A stretch of 64,000 nt of DNA from Unio delphinus (taxonomy: Eukaryota; Mollusca; Bivalvia; Unionida; Unionidae). Under the pieces are notes generated by a model. It had not been told where the DNA came from, ran no database searches, and saw only the letters and a program-made list of their open reading frames with translations. The stretch lies in assembly GCA_029339505.1 (NCBI GenBank), contig JAQISU010000115.1, positions 355,001 to 419,000 of the forward strand, written 5' to 3'. Made by a program: the position numbers and the translations under genes. Below, piece after piece: positions 44,810-56,386 of this stretch (its first letter is position 1; each line of letters begins with the position of its first letter).

Positions 44810-45190
44810 ATGATGCGTGGAAAAAAAAAACCACAAACAACTATCTTGACATTTAATAATGACCCAGACGGTGGCGGCAGGCATATCGCTCTTCAAAATG
44901 TGAATATTTCATCGGTGATTGCATTGAATTTAGTATGTGATGTTATCGAAGGAAGCTATCTAATAAATCTAGAACGATCAAATCAAGCACAGCAGGGATA
45001 TATTCTGTAGTCATTTGCACCAACAACTCCTCCAGGATTTCTAATTATTGAGTCTCCGGTGAATTCAGTCTATATGCGGTGTCATAATGATTCATTAACC
45101 AGAATCAATTTTAAACTCACTGACCAGTCCAATAATCTGATTGATTTACAAGGTGAGGTTCTACAAATTAGTCTGTTTGTAAAGTCCTAA
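44810..45190 (+). pseudogene. Penton-like C-terminal jelly-roll protein, one in-frame stop
   Basis: A path of 126 codons with TAG at 45008-45010. The text is beta-rich: NVNISSVIALNLVCDVIEG, FLIIESPVNSVYMR, then INFKLTDQSNNLIDLQGE. The closing 'L-T-D-Q...L-I-D-L-x-G-E' motif followed by a short strand is characteristic of the C-terminus of the Polinton minor capsid/penton protein. It would normally be continuous with a domain like that at 43841-44365, so the intervening helical ORF may be an insertion or a lineage-specific rearrangement. It is the last gene of the element. Confidence 0.6.
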
Positions 45191-45225
45191 GCCCTCGGAC
45201 GCGATATCGATATTGATAAAACACC

Positions 45226-45655
45226 AGCTTTCAGTGTTAAGCCAAGGCCTATGACTAAACATGCCTATGCTGATACAAGTCACTGTGCTCAAATATTACA
45301 TTATCAGCTTTCAGTATTAAGCCATGACACATAACTAAGGGTGTCTATGCTGATACAAGTCACTGCACTCCAATATTACATTATTAGCTTTCAGTGTTAT
45401 GCCATGGCCCATAACTATAACTGCCTATGCTGATACAAGTCACTGTGGTCCAATATTACATTATTAGCTTTAAGTGTTAAGCCATGGCCCATAACTATAA
45501 GTGTCTTTCCTGATACAAGTTACAGCACTCCAATATTACATTATTAGCTTTCAGTGTTAAGCCATGACACATACCTAAGGGTGTCTATGCTAATACAAGT
45601 CACTGCACTCCAATATTACATTATTAGCTTTCAGTGTTATGCCATGGCCATGTGC
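45226..45655. repeat. 80-bp satellite, 5.4 copies
   Basis: Units start with AGCTTTCAGTGTTA at 45226, 45306, 45386, 45466, 45546 and 45626, exactly 80 bases apart with substitutions but no indels. Each ends CCAATATTACATTATT. The array begins 36 bases after the last virus-like gene. Confidence 0.93.
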
Positions 45656-46378
45656 TGTGGTCCTTTAGCAGTAGAATTTAAATGAATTGATATTTCTCAT
45701 TAACCCATGTTGTTGGCATGTGATTGGTACAAAATATCTAAGGGGGAGAAAGGGACACCTGCCCCCTAAATTGTATAATTTACCTTGCCAAAGACCTCAC
45801 ATTATTTTCACTAAAAGAAAATATTGAATTGTTACACAATATCTACTGTTTGTACCAACTGTTAGCAATTGTATGAAGTCTGACACTTCTCCAGTAAGTA
45901 ACATTATCAGCATAACAGCTTGAGTCTATTATACTTTGTTTGAAATAAGTGAATAAGTTTCTGAAATGTACTTGAAAAACCAGAGTCAGTATGCCATCGT
46001 GTTACACATTAAGAGATAAAGAAATATATTTAAATGGCACTAAACAAAAGTGGATGGTATTGATTTGTAAAATATGGAGATTCCAGAAGGATGAAGCATT
46101 TTCACTAAATTCTAAATTATTGAAATGAACATAATGTTCGACTTAGCACATTACTCCAGTCTCTGAACACGTGTGCCAGAATTAACAAAACGGCACCAGA
46201 ATACCTTACAATGCGAGCGGAGTAGCTGTTAATATTTGCATTGATACCAAAGATTACTCAAAACAGAATATATCTTCCAAGATCTGGAGCATTGTTAAAG
46301 GTGGATATTTCTCATATAATCTAAAACATGTGCACATCCATACAGACACCCCAACCATCACTTACCTGATATATAAAG

Positions 46379-46425
<47 letters not shown>

Positions 46426-46515
46426 TGCGTTTTACCACAGGAGAGGCCACGGTAGACATGTTCTTGATCATTTGGATTTGAATGTATCATTTCATACAAT
46501 ACTGTCCTTATGACC

Positions 46516-46567
<52 letters not shown>

Positions 46568-47652
46568 TTAATATAGTAATATAAATAATATAAATAAAAA
46601 TAGATAAAGAAGAAGAGTGTTGGTATTTATGTTCAGTTTATGCTGATACTAAAGATATTTGAATATATAAATAAGGTTATGAATAAAAACTCTTTCCTTA
46701 TAACAATTTAACAAGTTTCCAATATTAACTGGGTTAGTAAATACTTATGCCAATTATGAATGAAATAACAGTGTTCGTTTGATTTGAATTTGTAATGTAG
46801 TTTTTCAAAACATTTCAGCCATGTTGCTACAATGTCAGCAATGTGGCAGTTTATAGTGATGTCTAGCACTGAGGCATCCTGACACAGATATGTAGGTTGA
46901 TGTCCCACCCAGTCACATTGTCCTGACACTAGGCCGACCAGTCCTAACACTAATCTCTTAATGCTTACTGCAAGGCAACTGTTAGGATTATTTGTAAAAG
47001 TCTTTGGTTTGAGCTAAGCAGATGCTGTAAACACTAGGCCACTGAAGAAGTAATAAATAGATATTATTATATTATTTCAGCTGTCGCCTCACATTCACCT
47101 ATCTTATTTAAGTTTGTTGAAGTGTTTGATAAAATAAGAAACACATACAGACACACACATGTGCACACATTTGAACTAACAGAACAATATTTTATGACAG
47201 CTTAGAGTTAAGTAATAAATTACATTCATTTTTATTACAAATTATCAAACACGGTCGATAACATCAGCAAATAGGAGAGGGACAAAAAGCAAGCTGCACA
47301 TTATTGAACTCGGTTAAGAAGCAATATTCATAAGACATAATTTGAATGTTATCAAATGCAATGTATATTGTATATAATTGTGCAAGCTACAACACATCTG
47401 TATGTTCCATTGCAATATCAGTATAATTCTTCTAGTAATGGCATGGCACTGTGCGGCATGATGATTTGTTACTATTTGTATTACTTATGAAGAATTAAAA
47501 TGATAAACTGAATAAATTAATCTCTAAACTTCACATCAGGATTCAAGGTAGCAATACTTCACAGCTGTTTGCATTAGAAATACATTACCTGACATTTAGG
47601 TTTTCACCGTCTTCACCGTTGATGTCTGAATAATAATAATAATAATAATAAC

Positions 47653-47685
<33 letters not shown>

Positions 47686-48570
47686 TTTATTGACAGGAAG
47701 TATCAACTATTCTAAAATTATCTTTGCTGAGTAAATTAATACATAAATGAAGCTTTTCTTTGAGTTGCTATTGTGACATGTTAAAATGAAATGCATATTT
47801 CATAATTAAAATGTATGTGAAATATTTAATCAAAATGATCCCAGTTTTCTTATCTTATGGATGCTTAATTTAAATTTGCAGAAAAAATGGCAATACTGTA
47901 GCACTAGCAGATGAAACAAAATAGTAATAATGAAAAAAAAGAGTTCAGTGTCACAGTAAAACAAAGTTTAATTGAGAACAAGTTGATACTATTGTCCTCA
48001 TCATTTCCATGTTTACTGCATTCACAATAACTAAGGTGCATAATATTAAAAAAGGAACTTACGTTAGGCAACGATTCAGGACAATTCATACTGTTAGTCT
48101 TGGTAAACAAACACTTTTGTTACAATCATGCAGGTAACCAACCCATACATTTTATTTGTGACAGGGACAAACAGGGAAAAAAACTTACGTTGAAGTTCTA
48201 AATATTGACCTTCTTTTTCTATGCTCTGTGGGCCTTCATTTTTTTTAGTACTGGTCTCAAGGCTTCTGAAATTTTAACAGTCAATTTTAATGCATTGGTC
48301 AAGAAAAAAAGAGAAAGATTTTGCTATCCAACAATCAATTTCATGAATCTAATTATATGCAGGAGGCAAATACCCTTTTTGCACTGCAATGTTTAAATTT
48401 ATTTTGGTGAACATGTGCTTTAATGTAAGTATCCACAATTATGAATAAGATGAAGATGACAAATGGATATTAATAATGTGATGACTTACATAACATACAA
48501 CAAAATGCCCATACAGTATCAAAATAAACAGAAATTTACATTCATCCAGAATTCCTGAGGGTCAAACATA
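45656..48570. other. Non-coding spacer with microsatellites and a SINE
   Basis: No genes recognised. Contents: (GT)n at about 46380-46423, (AAT)n at about 46517-46565 and 47627-47684, and a SINE copy at about 46842-47045. Confidence 0.7.
46842..47045 (-). mobile_element. SINE copy, same family as 63690-63926
   Basis: Shares CCGACCAGTCCTAACACTAA and TCTCTTAATGCT, and about 120 bases of surrounding text, with the copy near the right edge. The tRNA-like head, to the right, is badly degraded. Confidence 0.65.
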
Positions 48571-49259
48571 ATAAATACAGTAACAATGTGCATATTGATC
48601 CACAGTAGTTAGAGTATGTAAAACAGATATTGGATTCAGAATCTTGCATGACTTCATGCAGTTCAAGTGTTCAGAATGATATTATCTAAACAAGTGCAAA
48701 TGCGATATTAGATCGGCTCCCATGCAGTTATTACTTAAATTGTTTCAATCGGATTTTTTATATTCGTATTTTAAATATAATTTCTCATTAACCAAGAAAT
48801 AAACTGAATAAGTTTGGATACACTGTTATAGCACTTTAAGGTTTAAGCCATCACTGCTGTATTCATGAATTATGTAGCATGTGATTTCCTGACACTCTCC
48901 TAGTGTGTTAATTTTATTGCCTGAGTCATCTAGGTCAAAGACTTTAGGAGCTGTTTCATGTTTGGTACTAAATCTAATTACTGGTGTAGATGTCAGCATA
49001 TAACTGCCTTTAGCATGGGTATTTACATCCTGCCTACAGATAATATAATCTAACCATGTGAAACTGCTCAGCCCATGTATGTGCAAAACACATGGTGTTT
49101 TATACAATGTAGCTGTCACAGTGTTTTTATCTTGTGTTCAGTAGATAATATCATTCTGAACACTTGAACTGCATGAAGTCATGCAAGATTCTGAATCCAA
49201 TATCTGTTTTACAAACTCTAACTACTGTGGATCGATATGCACAGTGTTACTGTATTTAT
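48571..49259. mobile_element. Element with 118-bp terminal inverted repeats
   Basis: 48571-48688 is the near-perfect reverse complement of 49142-49259; both are 118 bases long with only a few mismatches. The 453-base interior contains a 97-residue minus-strand frame (48826-49119) with non-repetitive composition but no recognised domain. This is either a small non-autonomous DNA transposon or a foldback element. Target duplication could not be assigned. The ends begin ATAAATACAGTAAC, which I cannot place in a family. Confidence 0.75.
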
Positions 49260-49966
49260 ATGATAGTCAACTACTTGCAACTTCTATTTTCTTTCTTCTC
49301 TAATTTAATTTTACAGGGCTGTACTAAATGTTTTACCTGTTCCTGACATTAGTCAGTTTGCGTCATTGTACTGTGATGTTGATGTGTTCATAAATATAGG
49401 AACAAATTTGATAAGCACAGCACAATGCATTAAAGAAAAAACTCTTATTTTAGGTGTAATTGTGGACATTGTTTGGTAATGCCCACAGAAAGGGAATAAA
49501 TACATAGTTGTGACATAGAGAAGGTCAAAAGTGTCTGCAATGAATACCAGGCATACAATGTATAACACACCATCCGTTGTTCAGTCCAGTTTGTCTTGAC
49601 ATCCATGCTTTAACAGTTGTATACTACCAGTATAGACAACAATTTGGAGAACGTCCAGAACAAGGAAATGAGTAAGTAAAATGTCTGAGTAATTTTTCAT
49701 GTTCTTTTGTTTTCATGATCTATGCATGACAGCATAGTATTGGGATTATTATTACAGAAAAAAAAAACACTTTTTCCAGTCATTTTATGCCACCTTCATT
49801 GACTGAGCCCCTCTTTTTGAGGCCTACACCGTCTAACCTTTATACCACAGTGATACTGATAAGTCATGCCCAAAACAAACAAACACAATGTGATATACAT
49901 GTTCAAATAGTTTTATTTAAGTTTTTGTGTCAGAAAATAAAATGGTTATATATGTATATATATTTG
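49260..49966. other. Spacer
   Basis: Non-coding; nothing recognised. Confidence 0.6.
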
Positions 49967-51660
49967 TTGCATCTGCGATTATAAAATCCTATTAAGCATC
50001 ATCTAGTATTAATCGTGCATAATGTCTTGTATGATCAGACTTGAGTAAATCTACCGACTATTATTCTACCGACATCCTTTGCGATTTAATCATCATCAGG
50101 TGTTTGTAACCAAACTTCAGTCTGAGGACAGTATGGTATAATTGCCTCACATACAATCAACTTTATTAGTATTTTACAATCAAGCATATATCGTAAGAAA
50201 TCTATTGGAGCCCAACGTTTTCTGAGAAGTGCCTACGAAACCAAACATAACAGGTCGGATGGAAAACTTTATCAAACTCGAGTGATACAAGAAAGTCCAG
50301 TTCATGTCCATGTCCATTTTTCGATACTCTGGTCATCTCGTTTGAAGGATGTCCAAATCGTTTTAAATACTCCTAACACTTTCCGTAACAAAGAAAACTT
50401 CCAGGATAACACGCGACCATATCAACCCATATATATCACTGAGGTCATACTTACTATTCTATAATCCATCAACCGTGACCATATTCGGTACAACTGCGGT
50501 GCATGTCTTTTTTCTCTTACAAAGTGAAATGCAATTAATGGAACGGTTAAACAACAGTGAAACAATTATTTAGTAATTGCTCAATATTGTCAGTTGAAAA
50601 TTTCTGCGTAAGGTTTTTCATTTCTTCGTGGAGAGATTCTAGACGGTAAATTTCGCCGTTAGGTCGTATTAATTTATCATATTTTACGTCATCTGAACTC
50701 CTAAATAACTATATTGATACATGATCGTTTTTACTAATATCGTTAATAAAACCAAACATGTTTCCTTGGTAACATCTTACGGTTCGATCTCGTGGAAATA
50801 TTGTTAATGCATTAGTCCACGCGTGCGCATTATGACAAATGATATTTGTTGGTGCCCCTTTCTTTTCATAACGGTTCGAATCCTGTAAAATTTATCCTAT
50901 TATTTGATATCTAACTATTATTGGAAATTTTAGTGGGTTTTTTTGTAACTTGGATGCATCATTAATTGTAGCTCTAGTTTTTTTTTTTTTTGCTAATTCA
51001 GCCAACTCGCTTATATTTTACATCTTAGATCAGTTGAGCCATTTCCACGTATCGCGTTTATAAAATGTTCAATTACTCGTTCCGCTACGCATTTTAAAAT
51101 ATAAAATGTAATTGTTGCAGGATCGATAATATTAGGTTTATTATTTAACGAATAAATTCCATAAATAACGGCGGTTAAAGGATACGCTCTTTCGTAAAAC
51201 TGTTCATTAACACCAGTCAACATTCCTTGTTTTTTATTTAGCACAGCTATTTTCTTATTATGAAAAACATGATCACGCTTGTCACAAATAATCCACTCAA
51301 TAGAATGTGTTTCTAATTGCACAATAAATATGTATTCTAAAAATATATTTTGATCAATGATGTAATCAATTTATTATCTGCTTGCTCATCGTTTGTTGTA
51401 ACATCAATGACTTTGTTAATGGCTTTCTTGACTCCTTTGGTGTTGCATATAATTGTGAATGTGGACCATACGTGAGATACTCCGTCATCACCAAATTCTG
51501 TTTTAGCACTCCGAATCCTTGTAATCGGATTATTATTCTTCAGATCACTTAGAGCTCACCTCTGAAAGTCAGGATTTGTTATGTCAAGATCAAATCTTTA
51601 TAAAAAAAAAATAGCGATTTCCAAGGCGTGATTATAGATAATCTCTCAAACTCCTCCATA
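49967..51660 (-). pseudogene. PolB relic of copy 2
   Basis: The minus strand keeps the N-terminal and palm A regions of the copy 1 polymerase in pieces, for example AVLNKKQGMLTGVNEQFYER and AYPLTAVIYGIYSLNNKP (in 51011-51322), matching PGILTGIDKPYYERSYP there. Homology begins within the palm region, at the equivalent of about 34290 in copy 1, so the palm C motif and the whole helicase are absent. Many stops and frame changes. Confidence 0.8.
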
Positions 51661-51702
51661 TTATATTTTAAACAAGTATTTAAATAAACAATATAATATA
51701 AA

Positions 51703-51930
51703 ATGACTCAAATAAAGAATCGGCGCAGGTGATTAATGAGAGGGTCTTCAAACCTTTATAACAAATGATGTGTAAATCATTTCCACAGACAGCATTTACA
51801 AAGCGTACTAAGAAGTAGTCTTGATCACAAACCATGTTTACGATGTGGTGATGGAGTTAGAGGGAAACACAGTTGTGTGTTCAATGTGAAGTAAACGATA
51901 TAGAGAACTAAAACTATATTACGATTAAAA
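51703..51930 (+). pseudogene. Zinc-finger relic of copy 2
   Basis: CLRCGDGVRGK and the preceding HLQSVLRSSLDHKP match the copy 1 zinc-finger protein; several stops are present. It lies directly next to the PolB relic, divergently, as in copy 1. Confidence 0.7.
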
Positions 51931-51993
51931 ACTAAAGATTATATAGCAAGATTTCAAATTAATAAGTTATGCAATGTATTGTTGTATTGTATA

Positions 51994-52422
51994 AATGGAG
52001 CAAAACGAATTTATGAAACATCTATCATCAACAATCACGAAGCATCTCGTCATCGTATCATCAGGCACTGTCGATTTAAATAAAACAGTCGGTATTCTCA
52101 GTAATGCTGGTATTTCAACAATAATACGAATATAAATAAATATTATTTCTCCCATAAATTCATATTCGAATGTATCAACGGAGTAGTTTGAAAAGGTCTT
52201 GTGATCGATCATATCACCGATATGAAGCTTGATAACTCGTTGATTAATTTACAAGCTATCACGCAGAAAAATAACTATCTATGCGATAATACTGGGGGAT
52301 GTAAAACAGTTGCAAAGAGGATTCTTAAATCTATAAATACGAAGACTGGAGAAGAAATATTTCAATCAATGAACGCAACTGCCAAATATTTTGAGATTCA
52401 CTCGAATTCGGTACAGATATAA
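51994..52422 (+). pseudogene. HNH nuclease relic of copy 2
   Basis: ATG at 51994 after TATTGTATAA. Pieces match the copy 1 nuclease: FIFECINGVV, LVIDHITDMKLDNSLINLQ and SMNATAKYFEI. Stops and at least two frame changes. The HNH core is still recognisable. Confidence 0.75.
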
Positions 52423-52429
52423 ATAACCA

Positions 52430-53730
52430 AATCTGTTGTTTCGAATTATAAACGAAAGATAATATTTCATTATTGCTAGAAATAACTATTATGTTATCAC
52501 CGGCAGAGAGCAATTAAGTAATTATATAGCTAATTACATAAGTTTTCACCATTATGGGACCTATGTCATTGTTTGGCGAAAACTGTAATATATTCTGAAA
52601 TTTTTGAACATCTGATTTCTTATAACATACGTAATTCCTGATTTTCGAGATAGAATAAGTATGCACTGATATATTATTATTATCAACGGGAGATAACAAA
52701 TATCAGGCATCTTTTATCAGTAATTCAGTTTTTGCATCCATTATTACTGTCATTGTACTGATGTAATGGGGGTAACTATGTAGACCTGTCTCCGTAAATT
52801 CCAGTTCATTTTGTCATCATAATTAACCATCAGTGAAGTAACCTAACTGTATAATATATCTAATCATTGGACCGATATGTATGGTTTCTAACTAATAAAT
52901 AAATTAAGGGCACAAAAACATTATGTCACATAATGTACAATACAGCTAGATCTTCTATACAGAGATAAATGTATATTTCAATCAACTTTGTCAATTATTT
53001 TATATATTGTGTGTTCAGAAACACAAATAAATCCACGCTATCTGTGTTTTCTGCAGCAATCCGTCATAGAGGTAACTTTATAATAATTTCTGAATCGTAT
53101 ATTTGTAAGATTGGAAAGTAGTACATTGTTAATGCCATTGATTCTCGTACTGGGGGTCAGTGGTTCAACTCCCCGTATCAGATATATTATCGACGGTGTC
53201 GCATTTAGCGGTTTTTCTATGAAAGATGTGTGCGTCAGCCAGAAAGCATTTCATGTACAACATGTGAGTGCGTTTTCGCGCTCTCCCCCGGGTTTGATCT
53301 TGGGGTAAGGTGTGCCTCAATTGAAAGGCATAGACAATCTTCTGAATATTCTAAAATTTCGTTTCGTTTAGAAAATTCGCTGGAGGAATGTTATTGAAAG
53401 AATTTGTGGTGCCCCCAAAAATAAACAGTAGCATGATGAGCTCCCAGTCTCCTCAATCTCTAGAGTAAAGGAGGAAAGATGGCCCATACAGCATTCAAAG
53501 AATGTCGAGTCTCAAGAAAATGAAGGATTATTATGACGGATGCCCCATACAGCATTCAAAATGAATGTCGGGTCTTAATAAAGGGTATTATGTGATGGCT
53601 TCTTGAGAATATTGTCCCATACAACATTTAGTAAAAATGTCGGGCAATATGACGGGCCTTGGATAAACCGTGATGATGGTTTATTAAATGTTTTTTTGTG
53701 TTCAACAATTTAATTAACTATATTTATTAT
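52430..53730. other. Inserted non-coding segment with a tRNA-like piece and short repeats
   Basis: In copy 1 the HNH gene and the next ORF are 43 bases apart; here they are 1.3 kb apart, so this is probably an insertion. 53140-53180 holds a B-box-like GTGGTTCAACTCCCC. Three imperfect repeats built on CCATACAGCATTCAAA...AATGTCGGG lie at about 53480, 53540 and 53610. Confidence 0.55.
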
Positions 53731-53734
53731 ACTA

Positions 53735-53890
53735 TGAATTATGAAAATATTTCCTCTGTTATTTCTGCATTACAAATTTAAAAAAACGATAGTATCAAAA
53801 ATATTTGATGAATTAAAGCCTGAACAAATTCATTCTGAATTTGAATACTTTAAAAGACAGGAGATATGCACTACCTTCTACTATAAAGAA
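53735..53890 (+). pseudogene. Relic of the unknown small ORF
   Basis: Two frames carry the homology to the ORF at 37017: NYENISSVISALQI, then FDELKPEQIHSEF. The similarity stops where the terminal-repeat-like sequence begins at about 53894. Confidence 0.6.
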
Positions 53891-53893
53891 TTA

Positions 53894-54045
53894 GTAGCAG
53901 AGAGGGTGAACAGACCAAATGTTAGAAGCTTATATTTGGCAAACAAAGGCCTCCTCCAAAACCGAACAAAATAATATGAAGAAAAAAAATATGGCTTCTG
54001 ACCAACAGAGACGCATGTTCGTTGTCACACCCTCTCTGCTGCTAC
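53894..54045. repeat. Facing terminal-repeat pair in copy 2
   Basis: GTAGCAGAGAGGGTG at 53894-53908 is matched in reverse by CACCCTCTCTGCTGCTAC at 54028-54045, the latter with three extra bases. Both resemble the left end of copy 1 at 30604. The middle part, with CCAACAGAGAC, also resembles copy 1 at about 30730. It looks like one terminal region that folds into a hairpin, placed inside the relic rather than at its edge. Confidence 0.6.
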
Positions 54046-54070
54046 TTATTAAATCCTATCATATAACAAT

Positions 54071-54262
54071 AATGGTAGGAGAATCATTAACAACTAGATT
54101 AGCACGAAAAAAACTAGTAGCGATTAAGAAATGTATACCCGTCCATGACTCTGTCAGACAAAAAGTACAACAGCGACAGGAATCTCATGTTGATTTTGCA
54201 ACAGGTGCTGCACAATTATTCAGACCTGTCACTGCAACTACTAAAGATGTTATATATGCAAA
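54071..54262 (+). pseudogene. Relic of the first structural-block gene
   Basis: GESLTTRLARKKLVAIKKCI and the following 40 residues align without gaps to the ORF at 38572. Similarity ends near 54262, where the sequence joins PLA2-like text, so an internal deletion fused two genes. Confidence 0.75.
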
Positions 54263-54560
54263 AGAACTCCGTAGGCGCAGTACCCAGGAAAAAACACCTT
54301 CCATGATATATCTATGTGGTCAAGGAACCAGACTTAATATCCGACTTGACAGCCAAGGTTAACCAGAACCCGGAGAGTATCCACTTTCATGAAACATAAA
54401 ACATGTCATATTCATGATCTAGCCTATAAAGTAAAAACTTGTAAGATACACATATATATTGCAAATGTGAAATTAATTCATGCGTTACATTCCATAAAAC
54501 ATAAATCTTTTTTTTAAAAATCATCGGCTCACTGCTTAGTAAGATCAGCGATGAAATAAG
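54263..54560 (+). pseudogene. Phospholipase A2 relic of copy 2
   Basis: YLCGQGTRLNIRLDSQG aligns with the calcium-loop region of the copy 1 PLA2, and TCHIHDLAYK (in another frame) with its catalytic His-Asp segment. The zinc ribbon is missing. Several stops. Confidence 0.75.
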
Positions 54561-54568
54561 CTTGTATT

Positions 54569-55340
54569 ATGAGCTGGCAATTAATCAATCGATTACTATT
54601 ACAATGGGGTCTTTTTATTATAGTCCAAGAGGTCACTGAAGAGACAGAGCAGCGCTTAGTAAACTCACTGAAGCAGCAAATGTTACCCGAGCTGCTGCTA
54701 CATATTGGTTATCACGACAGGCAATATGGCAAATGTATGTACTACCGCCTAAAACAGTTTAGTATGCAAGTTTTGATGTCAGTGTTCGTAATGAAGTTCA
54801 TCAGGCTGTTTTCTTTAGTTTTGCCACATGATACTATCAAATTTGGAAGACTCCATTGTACATATAAATACACAATAACTGGCGTTGATGATGCGAGCAG
54901 ATACAAAAAAGCAGAGCCATTTTTTAAGAAAGACAGCGGCAGACGTTGTTCTGTGTTTGAACGAGTTTATCATCGCATTGACATAGGATGGTATCAGATA
55001 TTACAAGCTGATCATGGCAAGGGATTTCAGAGTGTATTATTATCTATTATGAAATACTACGAGTACATACCGCGATTCATCGCGATCAGACAATTGTTGA
55101 CAGATTGAACTCTTGCTGAGGGATTTTTTGGATATCAGTGTGCAAATGAAATAACTAAAGAAAGATGTAATGTCTCGAGAATGGGTTACAAGATTTGCAA
55201 GTGTGATAACTACATTAAATAATGAAATTACCCGAATAACCTATATGAAACCTAGTAATGCAGTTACACAAACGTATATACCTGTACAAGGACATGATTA
55301 TTTAAAACAACCGATATATCATAAATGTTATTGATTCACA
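54569..55340 (+). pseudogene. Integrase relic of copy 2
   Basis: AAATYWLSRQAIWQMYVLPP and FDVSVRNEVHQA match the N-terminus and first catalytic strand of the copy 1 integrase, and later pieces (HRDQTIVDRLNS) match the region of its catalytic Glu. The frame is broken many times; homology fades near 55340. Confidence 0.78.
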
Positions 55341-56297
55341 ATACAAATTGGTTTCCTTTCAGACTCATGTGAAAATGGGAGTGTGCAATTCTATGCATAT
55401 CGTATAACATGGATAAAGCCAACTCAAAACAGAAATTAAATGTTCGTTAACCTTCACTTAATGAAGAAATATATTACTCAGTAAAGCGTTCTTTTCCGTA
55501 TCAGTTAACCTATGATACGAAAATATATTAACATTGCATAGAAATATATCTTATGAAAGAAACAACATATGCAGAATGCAATATATGTATATAAATAATT
55601 ATGGTGCATCTGCAGTCAGATTATATTAACTTTGTATTCTTCCAACATCACATATCAACTTGACAATCTCTGATATGTTTTATAAGATTACTGAAAGTAA
55701 CTTTGGAATACTGAATACGACAATCGGAGAAGGATATTAGCAAATATAAGCTTCATCGTTTGCAAAGTCAATATCAAAACCATGCATTTATTACTCTAGT
55801 GTGGGAAATTTCTGCTTATTAAATTGTTTTTAGAGAAATAGCACACTGGATGATAACAGCATTTTTTCTTCATGAATCATCCAATCCCAACATTACTAGC
55901 ATGCTTTTAAACGACTGGCCCTGTAAAGGAGCGGAAAGAACTGGCCTTTAACATATCATGATCCCCCTGACATTTTGTGTGACCTTTGAATCTTGGCCTT
56001 CGTACTTATTAACGAAGTGTCAGAGGTTTAGTAATTATGAGATAAATGAAGCCATAATTAAATATCGAATCCGTTACATTGATATGGGATTCATTTATAG
56101 TACTGATCTTAATTTGTGTCGGAAGTGACCTACTATGTCAAAAACGTAACACAAGCACGACAATATGCGAACTCTTACTGAAAAATTGTCCAAGAATCTC
56201 TCAATAGTTTCTAAGTGATCTTTCGTGATATCTATGTATATGATGACATCATTGAAAAAAGCGTCATATTTATATATATATATTCAAGGTATACTAT

Positions 56298-56386
<89 letters not shown>

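Larger units (their letters stand above)
30604..45225. mobile_element. Endogenous Polinton/Maverick (adintovirus-like) element, copy 1
   Basis: About 14.6 kb carrying the Polinton hallmark set: RVE integrase, B-family polymerase, A32-like ATPase, adenain-like protease and capsid proteins, plus accessory genes. Gene order with strand: ATPase(-), zinc-ribbon/PLA2(+), integrase(+), PolB-helicase(-), zinc finger(+), HNH nuclease(+), unknown(+), hairpin region, unknown(+), pX-like(+), major capsid(+), membrane-active(+), protease(+), fibre-like(+), membrane protein(+), penton-like(+). The left end is set by a motif at 30604-30633 shared with copy 2. No matching right terminus is visible, and the element stops at an 80-bp satellite. 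The coding genes are densely packed, with gaps often under 30 bases apart from the hairpin region. At least a dozen stops or one-base indels are present, so it is not functional as read. Confidence 0.9.
49967..55340. mobile_element. Polinton/adintovirus-like relic, copy 2, rearranged
   Basis: Pieces homologous to copy 1 occur in the order PolB(-), zinc finger(+), HNH(+), small ORF(+), terminal-repeat pair, virion-block ORF N-terminus(+), PLA2(+), integrase(+). In copy 1 PLA2 and integrase lie to the left of PolB, so the order is circularly permuted. Helicase, ATPase, capsid, protease and fibre genes are missing. All reading frames carry many stops, so the copy is much older than copy 1. A 1.3-kb segment with unrelated repeats (52430-53730) separates the HNH and small-ORF relics. 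Confidence 0.82.

Noticed and set aside
30604..45225. Reassigned stop codons (TAA/TAG read as glutamine) to explain the many in-frame stops
   Set aside because: Many in-frame stops are TAA or TAG, which made this worth testing. However, one is TGA, several intact genes end naturally in TAA or TAG, one-base frameshifts also occur, and the host-derived DNA around it uses the standard code. Ordinary decay or assembly error is simpler.
53111..53308. A tRNA gene near the B-box-like motif
   Set aside because: Only the B-box and a short stem are plausible; no cloverleaf can be drawn, so it is at most a SINE fragment.
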